Counted from the first letter of the stretch, positions 43,472-52,754 are shown. The stretch is 64,000 nt of DNA from GCA-2687025 sp964473525 (GCA_964473525.1 CAYYPK010000018.1:62001-126000); one strand, 5' to 3'. Notes: a model not told the origin generated them from the sequence alone. Made by a program: numbers and translations.

Positions 43472-45646
43472 TCAGCCACCTTCACTCCGTCGTGATTTAC
43501 GCCACAGCGTGGTGCGGCTCACCCCAAGTCGTCTGGCCGCCTGCTCGCGATTGCCCCCGCACTCCTCGAGCGCGCGGCGCACGAGTTCTGCTTCGAGCGC
43601 CGCTAGGGGATCGCTGGCAGCCAGGGCCATCGCGACGATGTCGTCTGACCGCGCAGTGAGCTCCGACGGCAAGTGTTCCACCTTGATCGAGCCGCCCACG
43701 CATCGGACGAAGGCGTGCTCGATGACGTTCTCCAGTTCGCGCACGTTGCCAGGAAACGGGTGGTCGAGCAGCACCGCGAGCGCGTCGGTCGAGATGTCGT
43801 CTATCTGCTTTCCCGTGCGCGCGCGGAACAGCTCGACGAAGTGGTCCACGAGCAGAGGAATGTCGTCCGCGCGTTCTCGCAGCGGCGGCAGCGCGATGGG
43901 GAAGACGTTCAGACGGTAGTAGAGGTCTTCGCGGAACGAGCCGCCACCCATGGCAACGCGGATGTCGCGGTTCGTCGCGGCGATCACGCGCACATCGACT
44001 GCGGTTGTCTCCGAGGAGCCGACGCGCTCGAACTCGCCCTCCTGAAGCACGCGCAGCAGCTTCACCTGCATCGTGGGTCCCAGGTCACCGATCTCGTCAA
44101 GGAAGATTGTCCCTGTGTCGGCCGTCTCGAACCTGCCCTTGCGCGCCGTCGTCGCGCCCGTGTACGAGCCTGCCTCGTGGCCGAACAACTCGCTCTCCAG
44201 CACACCTTCGGCCAACGCCGCGCAGTTCACCGCGACGAACGGGCGGGCGCTTCTGTTGGACAGCTCGTGCAGCGCGCGTGCAACCGGCTCCTTCCCCGTG
44301 CCGCTTTCGCCCGTGATGAGCACGGTCGTAGGCATTGGGGCCACCTCGCGGATCAACCCGGCGACTTCCCGCATCTGCCGGTTCATGCCCACGAGATTGG
44401 GGAGCGGCGCCCGATTGCCGAGCTGCTCCCGAAGGGCGACGAGCTCCGAGATGTCGTGTGCGAAGCCGTGGATTACCCCCTGCCCCAGACGTTCCGCCCG
44501 TACGATCCGCACCCTCACGGGCAGTTCCCCGCCATCGCTGCGCGCGAAGGACGTTCGGAACGTGGTGGGCTCGGATGCCGCCTCGGTGGCGTCCATGGTC
44601 TCGTCAACCCGCTGACGCACCCTCGGACGGTCGTCTGCTGGGAGAAGGTCGTCGAGCGAGAGGCGCGAGAGCTCGACGTAGGAGTACCCAAGCCAGTCGC
44701 ACAGGTTGTCGTTGAAGGTCACGAAGCGCAGGTCGGCGGCGGAGCAGATGAAGATGGCGTCCTGTGACCCGTCCATGAGCGTGCGGTAGCGTTCCTGGCT
44801 CTGCGCCAGTTCGCTGATCCACTGCCCCTTCTCAATCAGTACGGACAGATGGCCGGCGATTTGCAGCAGTTTCCCGATGTGCTCCTCGGTGAAGGCGGAA
44901 GCGGTCGCACTAGAGAAGAAGAGGAACCCGATCGGGCGTCCCTGAATCTGGAGCGGGAGCGTGAGGCTGGCCCGCATCCCTTCCTCGACGAGGAGGCGCG
45001 TCCAGGTACTCGGGTTCGTCTCCAGGTGCGCCTGCAGGTCGTCGAGCGAACGCGCCTCGCCGAGTTCCATGATGCGTTCCAGGCTCGTTCCCGCCACGCG
45101 CGCGGAAAAGCCATTGTCCAGGCGCAAAGGGCGGTTCGAGACCGTCTTCACCTGCACCAGGCGACCCGACGCCTCGTCGAGCAGGGCGAGGCCCAGGCGA
45201 TCGTGCGGCGCCACCTCCTGAAGGCCCGTGTAGATGTTGTGGAACACCTCGTCCAGCGAGCGGCCTGTCTGGATCTCCTGTAGGACGTGGAACGCTGGAT
45301 CCTCCTCCGCGCCCGGCGGCTCGGCCTCCGCGAGGGCAGTCGCGTCACTGTCCAGGGCGACCTCCACACGGCCACCGCGCGTCCTGACATCGAACGTCTC
45401 GACTCCGGGAGTGGCGATCGCCTCGCCCGTGCGGACGCTGTACGACCAGTCGTGCCAGGGACATGTGACCACGTCACCGTCGAGGCAGCCTTCGCCGAGT
45501 GGGCCGCCCTGGTGGGGGCACGTGTTGTCGATGGCGCACAGGTCACCGTCGACGTTGAAGACGGCGATGCTCCGTCCCGCGGCTCTCACGACCTTGCACC
45601 CGCCTCGTCCGATATCCTCCTCGCTCCCGACGCCGATCCAGGACAT
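43472..45646 (-). CDS. Rieske-GAF-PAS sigma-54-dependent transcriptional activator
   Basis: The protein has 724 residues. Residues 1-100 are a complete Rieske 2Fe-2S domain with ligands Cys43, His45, Cys62 and His65 (CPHQGGPLGEG, CPWHDWSYS). Then come a GAF domain (about 125-272), a PAS domain (about 283-400), and a sigma-54 AAA+ module: Walker A GESGTGKE (445-452), the sigma-54 contact loop GSYTGA (492-497, usual GAFTGA) and Walker B TIFLDEIGD (512-520). A Fis-type HTH ends the protein (QAARRLGVSRTTLWRKSRR). The Rieske cluster would sense redox state, O2 or NO and gate ATPase activity. Divergent genes at 46211 and 47259, the second also a Rieske protein, are the likely targets. All motifs look functional. 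Confidence 0.9.
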   Translation of the reverse strand: MSWIGVGSEEDIGRGGCKVVRAAGRSIAVFNVDGDLCAIDNTCPHQGGPLGEGCLDGDVVTCPWHDWSYSVRTGEAIATPGVETFDVRTRGGRVEVALDSDATALAEAEPPGAEEDPAFHVLQEIQTGRSLDEVFHNIYTGLQEVAPHDRLGLALLDEASGRLVQVKTVSNRPLRLDNGFSARVAGTSLERIMELGEARSLDDLQAHLETNPSTWTRLLVEEGMRASLTLPLQIQGRPIGFLFFSSATASAFTEEHIGKLLQIAGHLSVLIEKGQWISELAQSQERYRTLMDGSQDAIFICSAADLRFVTFNDNLCDWLGYSYVELSRLSLDDLLPADDRPRVRQRVDETMDATEAASEPTTFRTSFARSDGGELPVRVRIVRAERLGQGVIHGFAHDISELVALREQLGNRAPLPNLVGMNRQMREVAGLIREVAPMPTTVLITGESGTGKEPVARALHELSNRSARPFVAVNCAALAEGVLESELFGHEAGSYTGATTARKGRFETADTGTIFLDEIGDLGPTMQVKLLRVLQEGEFERVGSSETTAVDVRVIAATNRDIRVAMGGGSFREDLYYRLNVFPIALPPLRERADDIPLLVDHFVELFRARTGKQIDDISTDALAVLLDHPFPGNVRELENVIEHAFVRCVGGSIKVEHLPSELTARSDDIVAMALAASDPLAALEAELVRRALEECGGNREQAARRLGVSRTTLWRKSRRSEGG

Positions 45647-46210
45647 ATGTCTCCTCCCCTAGCGAGCTCGCGCTTCGCGCGCGGTTGGCAGTTCCAATAA
45701 TGCAACGCGTATCAGATAGGAAACGTGCGCGCCCCTATGCTTCCTGTATAGCCTGCTGGCGTGCTACATGCGCGCCATATGCCCACGCCTACGTAGGGCG
45801 GTGCAATTATGAAACGCGTGGGCAAGCCAGCAGACGAGCGTCGGAGCCACCAACGGCGCCCCGTTCCACCGTCCGCCCACTGGAACTGAGCGGACAGAGG
45901 CGACTCAGACACGTAGATGGCGCCCGTCTTGCGCACACGAGGGCGACGCGTGAGCTTCCGACACCTTCCTCCATGAAGGGCACAGAGCCATGGCGACATG
46001 CGACGCGCGTGGGACGCTCCTCAGGCACTTCGAGGACATGTACGGAACACTGGGAGCCAGACAGGCGGCGCGCCTCGTGCGCGCGGAACGCCTGGCGTGC
46101 GACGAACTGCAAGCGCGCTGCCGGCGGCGGACGCTCTTGCGTGACGCAAGACGCGCGGCGGCAAACGTGCCACGCTGAGGGCGCCAAAGCTCCCAGACGG
46201 AAGACACATC
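45647..46210. other. divergent regulatory region between Rieske-activator and Rieske operon
   Basis: About 560 bases separate divergent genes. Weak sigma-54-like -24/-12 elements overlap on both strands near 45756-45777: plus CTGGCGTGCTACATGC and minus TGGCGCGCATGTAGCA, both with GG and GC at correct 10-base spacing. An ATG at 45990 opens a frame of 62 Arg-rich residues (MATCDARGTLLRHFEDMYGT) without a convincing ribosome site. I do not call it a gene. Confidence 0.3.
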
Positions 46211-47170
46211 ATGGAGAACATGGGAATGGTGGATTCCGCGTATCTGTACCGCGGGCTGTGCGGCCTAAGCCGCGCGCACCGCGCGAACAGCATGGCGGGA
46301 CACCTCGGCGCGGCCGTGGTCGCTGGGTACTTCTACGGCGAGGACAACAGCGACCTGGCCCCAGGAGTGGGCGAGGCGATAGGCCGCCATCTCGACCGCA
46401 TCACGGGCGGGGCTGAGGAGGTGTGGTTCGACGCGGACGCCGTCGGCATCACGGTCGGCGAGATGTTCGAGGAGGTGACTGCCGAAGAGGCAGACCCGGA
46501 CCTGACGCGTGGTATCGCGACAGCCCTGACCGCGAACATCGGCGAGTTGCGCCAGTCCGGCCACAATGTGATCTTCGCGTCCATAGCCCTCCGCGCCTTG
46601 GACGACCATCCGACCTACGCGACGCCTTCGCTGGTCGGTGGCATATGCCGTCTCATCGACAGCTTCGATGGCGCGGGTGGCGGACGTGGGTACTACGGCG
46701 AGGAACGCGGCTGGCTGACCGCTGGCGATGTCCCGTCTGACGACGCTGGTCCCGACTACAACACCCTCGAGGAAATGGCGGCGACGGTCGTCGGGGAGCT
46801 GCTCGCGAAGGCGCACGAACGCAGGCGGGGGTTCGGGACGCCGCATCACGTCATCAACCACGCCGCCGCGCTTGTCGAGCTGTCGGCGCTTGGGTACGAC
46901 GACCTCGCGCGACAGGGGCTAGCCGCGCACCGCAGGCACGTCCAACTATGGCGAACGCTGCCCGACCTGACAGAGGAGTTGGGCGCCCCGACGAAGGCCT
47001 CGCTGCCGCCGACGGACGCCGCGTTCTGGGCGGCGGCGCCTCCCGACCCTAAGTCCGCCATGTTGACGCACCGAATCAAGACGCTCTACGGCCTCGGCCG
47101 GCTAATGAGCGTCGTCGAGGACGCAGCTGCCGTGCGCGACGCCACGGACAAGCTGCAATACCTGATATAG
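46211..47170 (+). CDS. uncharacterised helical protein upstream of Rieske protein
   Basis: The protein is 319 residues from ATG 46211, with GGAAG seven bases upstream. It looks all-helical and soluble, with short conserved-looking patches: YLYRGLCGLSRAHRANSMAG, GHLGAAVVAGYFYGEDNSD, RGYYGEERGWLTAG and HHVINHAAALVEL. Several His residues could bind metal. No signal peptide. I do not recognise the family. It stands 88 bases before the large Rieske protein on the same strand, and both lie divergent from a Rieske-containing activator, which suggests one redox-related unit. Confidence 0.6.
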   Translation: MENMGMVDSAYLYRGLCGLSRAHRANSMAGHLGAAVVAGYFYGEDNSDLAPGVGEAIGRHLDRITGGAEEVWFDADAVGITVGEMFEEVTAEEADPDLTRGIATALTANIGELRQSGHNVIFASIALRALDDHPTYATPSLVGGICRLIDSFDGAGGGRGYYGEERGWLTAGDVPSDDAGPDYNTLEEMAATVVGELLAKAHERRRGFGTPHHVINHAAALVELSALGYDDLARQGLAAHRRHVQLWRTLPDLTEELGAPTKASLPPTDAAFWAAAPPDPKSAMLTHRIKTLYGLGRLMSVVEDAAAVRDATDKLQYLI

Positions 47171-47258
47171 AGCCTGCGGGGCCGGCATGCGGCGCGGCTC
47201 CCAGTACCGACGTGAACGGCCCGTGGGTAGACCCCACATTAGGATAAGGAGAACCCCG

Positions 47259-49028
47259 ATGGCGAGCGTAGATTACGTGTCGTGTGGTCACATCGACGAC
47301 ATCCCCGAGGGATCGCTGCGCGCGGTAAACGTCCAGGGACGCGCCGTGGCGCTGCTCAAGAGCGAGGGGCGCATTCGCGCGATCGACAACCGCTGCCCGC
47401 ACATGGGCTACCCCATGAGCGAGGGCACGCTCACGAACGGCATCGTCATCTGCGACTGGCACCACGCTCGGTTCGACGCAGCGAGCGGCTGCACCTTCGA
47501 CCCGTGGGCGGACGATGTCGCCGTGTTCCCGGTGGACGTGCGGGACGGCGAGATACACGTCGGCGTCAACGGCGCGGGTGATGGGCGCGTGGCGCATTGG
47601 CAGCGACGCCTCCGCGAGGGTATGGAACAGAACATCCCGCTCATCATCGCCAAGGGCGCGATTGCGTTGCAGGACGCCGGGGCTCCGTCGCGAGACACCG
47701 TCGAGACCGGCGCGCTCTACGGCACGCTGTACCGGCGCGCTGGCTGGGGATCAGGACTGACGATCCTGTCGGCGATGGCGCGCGTGTTGGACGACCTCGA
47801 CGACCAGGAGCAGGTGCTGGCTCTCTACCACGGCATGACGCACGTGTCGCGTGAGACGTCGGGCTCCGCGCCCCGCATCCTGCTGGAGCCGCTCGACACC
47901 GACGAGCACTCCATCGAGCGGCTGAAGGAGTGGTTCCGGTACTTCATTGAGGTGCGGAACGCCGACGGGGCCGAGCGCACGGTGTTGACGGCGGTTCGTC
48001 AGGGCGCAACCCCTCAGCAGGTATGTGACATGATGGTCGCCGCTGCGACGGACCACTTCTTCCGCGACGGCGGACACACGCTCGACTTCATCAACAAGGC
48101 GTTCGAGCTGCTGGAACTGCTCGGGTGGGACAAGGCGGAGCAGGTGCTGCCTTCGCTGATCGGAGGCCTTGCCGCCTCGTCTCGGTCCGAAGAGCAGAAC
48201 CGCTGGCAGAGCCCGGTGGACATCCGCGCCGCTCTCGAAGAGACGTTCGAGGAGCTGGACGATCTCGTTGCGGCGGGCGCGGGCAGAGAATGGCCGCGCG
48301 GCGCGGCCGACATCCTGACGAAGACGCTCCTCGGTGACGACCCCATCGCGATCATCGAGGAACTGAAGGGCGCGATAGGCGCTGGCGCGGAGATCACGCA
48401 ACTGACGCAGACGCTGGCTTACGCGGCGTCCCTCCGCATCGCTCAGTTCCACACGAAGAACGAGCTTGGCGACTGGATCGCCGTGCTGCACACCTACACG
48501 GCGGCGAACGCCCTACATCAGTGCGCCAAGCGCGCGCCTTCCACCGAGTTCCTGCGCGGCGTCTTCCACGGCGCCATCCCGGTCTACTTCGACCGCTGGT
48601 TCAACAAGCCTGCCGCCAGGCTGCCGGAGAACCGACGCGACACCGCGTCGTTGCCCGAGGACGCGGACACGCTGCTCAGCGACCTGCTCGCGCTCTGCGA
48701 TGCGCAGGGCGAGGTGGACGCCGCCGCGATGGTCGCGCACCGCTACCTGTCGCTGGGGCATCCGCGAGAGCGGTTGCTGCAGACCCTCGGGAAGTCGCTC
48801 CTGCGCGAAGACGGCGAGTTCCACTCGTACCAGATGCTGGAGGCGGCGTTCACGCAGGCGAGCGAGTTGGACGAGGAACGCGCCCGCATCGCGTTGGTCG
48901 CGGCGACGCGCTACCTGACCGCGCACGCGCCGACGCTCCGCGCGATGGGCCAGACGGCGACGCTGGCGCTACGGCTCCATCGGGGCGAGCAACTGTCCGC
49001 CGACGACCCCGACGAGGATGTTGCCTAG
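47259..49028 (+). CDS. Rieske 2Fe-2S protein with long helical C-terminal domain
   Basis: The protein is 589 residues from ATG 47259, which has AAGGAGAA upstream. Residues 1-105 are a Rieske domain with ligands Cys46, His48, Cys65 and His68 (CPHMGYPMSEG, CDWHHARF). The remaining 480 residues are helical, with His-containing motifs (LALYHGMTHVSRETSG, ATDHFFRDGGHTLDFINKAFEL, NALHQCAKR, VAHRYLSLGHPRERLLQ). It lacks the mononuclear-iron catalytic domain of ring-hydroxylating oxygenases. The helical part may hold a di-metal or substrate site, but this is inference. It forms an operon with the upstream helical gene and ends at a strong terminator. Confidence 0.8.
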   Translation: MASVDYVSCGHIDDIPEGSLRAVNVQGRAVALLKSEGRIRAIDNRCPHMGYPMSEGTLTNGIVICDWHHARFDAASGCTFDPWADDVAVFPVDVRDGEIHVGVNGAGDGRVAHWQRRLREGMEQNIPLIIAKGAIALQDAGAPSRDTVETGALYGTLYRRAGWGSGLTILSAMARVLDDLDDQEQVLALYHGMTHVSRETSGSAPRILLEPLDTDEHSIERLKEWFRYFIEVRNADGAERTVLTAVRQGATPQQVCDMMVAAATDHFFRDGGHTLDFINKAFELLELLGWDKAEQVLPSLIGGLAASSRSEEQNRWQSPVDIRAALEETFEELDDLVAAGAGREWPRGAADILTKTLLGDDPIAIIEELKGAIGAGAEITQLTQTLAYAASLRIAQFHTKNELGDWIAVLHTYTAANALHQCAKRAPSTEFLRGVFHGAIPVYFDRWFNKPAARLPENRRDTASLPEDADTLLSDLLALCDAQGEVDAAAMVAHRYLSLGHPRERLLQTLGKSLLREDGEFHSYQMLEAAFTQASELDEERARIALVAATRYLTAHAPTLRAMGQTATLALRLHRGEQLSADDPDEDVA

Positions 49029-49051
49029 CCACGACACCGCGATCGAACCGT

Positions 49052-49086
49052 CAGCTGCCGCCCAGCGCGATGCCGGGCGGCAGCTG
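49052..49086 (+). terminator. strong hairpin terminator
   Basis: CAGCTGCCGCCC (49052-49063) pairs perfectly over 12 bp with GGGCGGCAGCTG (49075-49086) around an 11-base loop, followed by GCCTTTG. It lies 23 bases after the Rieske-protein stop and before the convergent nuclease gene, so it may serve both strands. Confidence 0.7.
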
Positions 49087-49130
49087 GCCTTTGGGTGGCA
49101 GGGCCGGCGTCGAGCGCACCCCGCGCGCCC

Positions 49131-50189
49131 CTAGCCGGCCATATCGAACAGGGAGAGACCGCTGCTAAGGGCCTCGTCAACCAGGTCGTATGGAAGCCCG
49201 TTGAGTCGACCGGTGTTGGACTTCAGGAGTGAGAGCAAGCGTAGTCTGTCGAGGAGTATCGATCCGCCTACGGGCGCTTCCTGCGGCCACTTTCCAGCAT
49301 CGTCACGGAAGCAATACGGTATCACCATCACCTTGGTAGGGTCGACGTGGAAGTTGACGTACCGCCGCCACACATTCAGGTCGGGCTCATGCGCCTTCGT
49401 GGTCCAGTCACTCGATACCGTACACTGAGCAAACACGGTGAGCAGTCCCCTGGCATTGTCTCCCAAGGGCAGCCAGGCAACGATATCCAGGCCTTCGTCC
49501 CCGGCGTCGTGTGGGGACAACTGGCTGAGCGTGCGTTCACTCGGCGTTTCGTGCATGTCACGCGCGAGCGCCCGAATCTTGCCCGCTTTGGAGCCACTGT
49601 AGTAGCGCGTCGTTGTGTCGAGACGGTTTCGGCTAAAGAGATGAGTATCGGCGTTCCCGGGAAGCAGCTCTCGGATCGCGTGGGCGGCGACCAGTTCGAA
49701 CGCGTTGGGAATGTCTATGCGCCGAACGGCATTCATACGCTGGTGTGACGCCGCCAATAGACAGAACAGATATCGGCGTCGCTGGTCTCTGTCTGCCGTG
49801 TCATCAGCTGCATCCTCAGTCGCTGGGGCCAGCTCGACGGCTCGTCCCCCATCGCGCAACGCGAAAGGATACCCGTCGCCAAGGGCGCGCCCGCGGTAGG
49901 CGATCTGGTTGAGCGCCCGGCCTACACACTCCTCCCGCGCGTCGTGGCCCAGATGAGTAGGTGGGCCCGTCGCGTATTCTCCTGTCGACGGGTCGAACGA
50001 TGCGTCGAGATACAGGTCAGCAGACAGTTCGCTGTGAAGTTCAGCGTCCTCGCGTAGCGTCCCAGTGAGATCACTAGTGCAGACGATATGGTCTGCGGTG
50101 ACGACGCACAGTAGCTCAATGTAGTCAGCGTAGAGGTGGGGTCGGCCCACTGGTGGAGGAGCCGCAATATCGAACAGTCCTTGCGGCAT
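49131..50189 (-). CDS. putative PD-(D/E)xK-like nuclease of ParB-linked defence pair
   Basis: The protein has 352 residues. The C-terminal half has DAGDEGLDIVAWLPLGDN followed by LLTVFAQCTVSSDWTTKAHE. An Asp strand followed by a short strand with Gln-Cys and a nearby Lys is the layout of restriction-endonuclease-like folds in which the usual ExK is QxK-like. I recall similar QCATG...W..K motifs in uncharacterised proteins next to ParB-like genes. The N-terminal half is helical and may bind DNA or partner. Its ATG (50189) overlaps the stop of the ParB-like gene by one base. The function is probably anti-phage or nucleic-acid targeting, but this is inferred. Confidence 0.55.
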   Translation of the reverse strand: MPQGLFDIAAPPPVGRPHLYADYIELLCVVTADHIVCTSDLTGTLREDAELHSELSADLYLDASFDPSTGEYATGPPTHLGHDAREECVGRALNQIAYRGRALGDGYPFALRDGGRAVELAPATEDAADDTADRDQRRRYLFCLLAASHQRMNAVRRIDIPNAFELVAAHAIRELLPGNADTHLFSRNRLDTTTRYYSGSKAGKIRALARDMHETPSERTLSQLSPHDAGDEGLDIVAWLPLGDNARGLLTVFAQCTVSSDWTTKAHEPDLNVWRRYVNFHVDPTKVMVIPYCFRDDAGKWPQEAPVGGSILLDRLRLLSLLKSNTGRLNGLPYDLVDEALSSGLSLFDMAG

Positions 50190-51333
50190 CAGCCAACCTG
50201 CCGCCCCTGTTCGCCATCGTCGCTCACACGCGTCTGAAGTACCGCCGCGATGTCTCTAGCGTGTTGTGCGATCTTGCGGGCGTCTTCGACATCCAGGTCC
50301 ACCACATCAAGTGACACAACCGAATTGAGCACTTGCTGAGCCGCTGCGAGCTTTCCTCGGGCGTCGCGCATCAGGCCGCGAAAGTTCGTGAGTGGCTCTT
50401 CGGTGAACAGTACAGCCTCGTGGATGGTTGTGCGATCCAGTTCGTCCATGGCCCGTGTGTTACCAACGATCGCACTGAGCTTGCCGAGGTTGCGGAAGTC
50501 TTCCAGCTTCGTCCGACCTGACCGCTCGTCGTGTCCGAACAGCCACTGAGTCAGCCGCCTGGTCCTGTCCAGATCTAGACTGGCCTGCTGGATATCCTGC
50601 CGGCCTTCCAGACCCAGATATCCGGCTATGCCTGTATAGGCTAGGGCCGATGTGACAAGTGAGAAGCTGAGACTCTCCTCGCTAAGGCCTGGAATATCGA
50701 AGAAGTCGTTTCGCTCAATCTCCTCATACAGCGCTAGCCCCGTTAGGAGCTTCCGCACGTGGTCCGCCCTGCTGCCTATGGCACGAGCCAGTGCGCGGGC
50801 GCGCTCGGATTCGCCGAGCGTAGCGTATTCGCTCGAGGTGCCAGCTCGCGCAGATAGCGGGCCTTGGCAAGTGGCTCCCAAGCCTTGATCCCGGTCACAT
50901 GCCGGTAGCCAAGATAGCTTAGAAGGGCCGAACGGTCGTAATACACGATGGCCGGGATGGACGGTGGCCGGTGCTGCGCATCCGCGATGGCGGTTACAGC
51001 GCTCTGACGCAGCCGATCCCTGTCGATAGGAGGGTCATCGCGGAGCAGTTTCAGCGCCGCAAGGCGACGGTTGCCCTCAACGACCGTATACTGGCAATCT
51101 CCTTGCTCCGCCACGGTTACAAGCAACGGCTCGCCATCAAAATAGCCCTTGTCACCAATGGCACGCACAAGCTCAATCACACCTTCGCGCTCAATCATCC
51201 ACTCGACTAGTGACGACTGCTCCGTGTGGCGTTCCCGCATGCGTTGGGGCAGACGGGGATTCTCTGGATCCAAGGCGATGTTGGACACCCGCAGGAGCTT
51301 CTGTTCTGGAGAGCGAGGATCGCCGGCCGTCAT
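50189..51333 (-). pseudogene. ParB-like protein gene interrupted by a frameshift
   Basis: Two overlapping frames together make one ParB/Srx-type protein. The first (51333 to about 50840) holds the ParB N-terminal domain: VSNIALDPENPRLPQRMRE, VTVAEQGDCQYTVVEGNRR and LAALKLL. The second frame (about 50850 to 50189) continues with the HTH region LARAIGSRADHVRKLLTGLA and a helical C-terminus. The join is needed between LAKARYLRELA and the SSEYATLGESERARALARAI segment, where the two frames differ by -1; no slippery run is seen. It could be a true mutation or a one-base sequence error. ATG 51333 is preferred over an upstream TTG. The gene is coupled to the nuclease-like gene downstream. Confidence 0.65.
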
Positions 51334-51714
51334 GTCTGCCAATCACGTCGGATTCTATCTGCATGGCCTGCCTCACTGTGCCACACGTTTGTGTACTCGG
51401 CAACGCGCACGCTAGGGCCGAGCCCGGCAGGGCCTACAGCGCCGTGCGACAGGCGTCGCCGGTCATCTGTTCCATATCGTCTAGTGCCTGAGCGTATATC
51501 CCACATGTGGCCAGCACCCGGAAGATAGGGTCGTCCCGTGCTCTGCGATGGCGTCCGCAGGTACGCCCACGTGAACTAGCCGAGGATAGGCCGGAGAAGG
51601 TACCGCCGCGACTACAGGCTGCCTATCGGTTCATGCTTCTCGTGCCGCGCAGACGCTTCTGATGTCGAAGCAACCACCAACCGCGTGCAGTACTCCTAAC
51701 GGACCAACCGTCCT
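51334..51714. other. intergenic region upstream of the ParB-like gene
   Basis: About 380 bases lie between the PhyH-family gene and the ParB-like gene. A minus-strand TAGAAT (about 51350) just upstream of the ParB-like start could be a -10 box. Otherwise I see no gene, RNA or repeat. The composition is a little less GC-rich, as in the neighbouring defence pair. Confidence 0.35.
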
Positions 51715-52656
51715 CTACGGCCCCGCCTCCTCCAGCCCTTCCCACTCGATCCAAGGGTCGCTCAGCACGCGGACCATGTGCCGCATCTCGCTGGAGCCGT
51801 GGTCACCGGGCCTGTAATGCGTATGGCGATGGTGCTTGACGCGGAAGATGACCATCTTCCGCGGCTCCGTCCCCGCATGGCGGCTCTCGCCGTGGCAGGT
51901 CAGGTAGTGCGCCAGCACGGCATCGCCGGCGCGCAGTAGCTGCTGCGTGCCGGAAGGCCACCAGCCTCCGTCCTCGGGTGAGCCGACGTACCGCGGTGAG
52001 TCGCCCATGCATCGGGTGGGAGGCGGGATCATGCGCGCCCGGAGCTCGGGGCGTTGGCCTCGCGAGGCGTTGCTACCTTCCTCGCGACGCCAGGGCTCCA
52101 TCGGCCAGCCCGGGCCACCCGGACCTAGGGGTCCACCTGCGGCGGCCTGCTGCGCGAAGAAAGCCGCGTTGGATGTGTGCGATCTGGGGAGCGCGCCGAA
52201 GTTGCCACAGTCCGGCTCGGTCTGGTCGTTCAGCGCCACGCCGACGAGGCAGGAAAAGCTCATGATCGGGGCCTCGCGGTCGGGGTCGCCCTCGTGCGGC
52301 CCCGCGTGGATCGCAATGCCGTCCACATGTCCGTTCCAGTCTCCGGGAGACGGGGTCGGTTCGCCCATGTACATGTCGAGTTGCTCTGGCGGCGTGGGGC
52401 GTCTGAAGGCAATCTGCGCGCCCGTGACCGGCTGGGTCTCGCCGCCGAGCAACTCCTCGAACAGCGGGCGTAGCGGCGAGCCGTGGTACAGCGCCAGCAC
52501 CGGTTCCGACGTGCCGACGTTCGCTGCGTCGGGCGCCTCAATTGCCGCCACGGCCGCCCTGCACAGCCCCTGGGGAACAAACTCCGGGAGGATTGCCACG
52601 CCGTCTGCTACAAACGTACGGCGCTCTGTTTGCGTCATGGTAAGCGAAGCTCGCAT
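51715..52656 (-). CDS. phytanoyl-CoA dioxygenase family protein
   Basis: The protein is 313 residues from ATG 52656 (AGGGA upstream). It is a PhyH-type Fe(II)/2-oxoglutarate-dependent oxygenase. The N-terminus FVADGVAILPEFVPQGLC is the usual FxxxGYxxxxxFl pattern. The iron ligands are His and Asp in GHVDGIAIH and the distal His in HYLTCHGESRHAG, with Arg nearby for 2-oxoglutarate. PhyH proteins are greatly expanded in Poribacteria-like genomes and hydroxylate diverse small molecules. The substrate cannot be told. It lies upstream of nothing obvious on this strand. Confidence 0.85.
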   Translation of the reverse strand: MRASLTMTQTERRTFVADGVAILPEFVPQGLCRAAVAAIEAPDAANVGTSEPVLALYHGSPLRPLFEELLGGETQPVTGAQIAFRRPTPPEQLDMYMGEPTPSPGDWNGHVDGIAIHAGPHEGDPDREAPIMSFSCLVGVALNDQTEPDCGNFGALPRSHTSNAAFFAQQAAAGGPLGPGGPGWPMEPWRREEGSNASRGQRPELRARMIPPPTRCMGDSPRYVGSPEDGGWWPSGTQQLLRAGDAVLAHYLTCHGESRHAGTEPRKMVIFRVKHHRHTHYRPGDHGSSEMRHMVRVLSDPWIEWEGLEEAGP

Positions 52657-52754
52657 CAATAGTTCCCTGTCCCTAGGCTACCCATGCTCTGACTGCCTCC
52701 AAGGGGTGGCAGGCCCGCCGCCATCGGCCCAGACGCGCGCCCGATGGGCCGCGA

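Noticed and set aside
42986..43495. Overlapping open frames between the acetyltransferase and the activator
   Set aside because: Ser/Arg/Pro-rich, no start signals, no motifs; treated as non-coding.
45684..45703. TTGGCAG...TGCA as sigma-54 promoter
   Set aside because: The GG to GC distance is 13 bases, not 10, so it cannot be a -24/-12 element.
45990..46178. Possible 62-residue Arg-rich protein
   Set aside because: No convincing ribosome site, and the composition is similar to non-coding translation of this DNA. Left within the intergenic entry.
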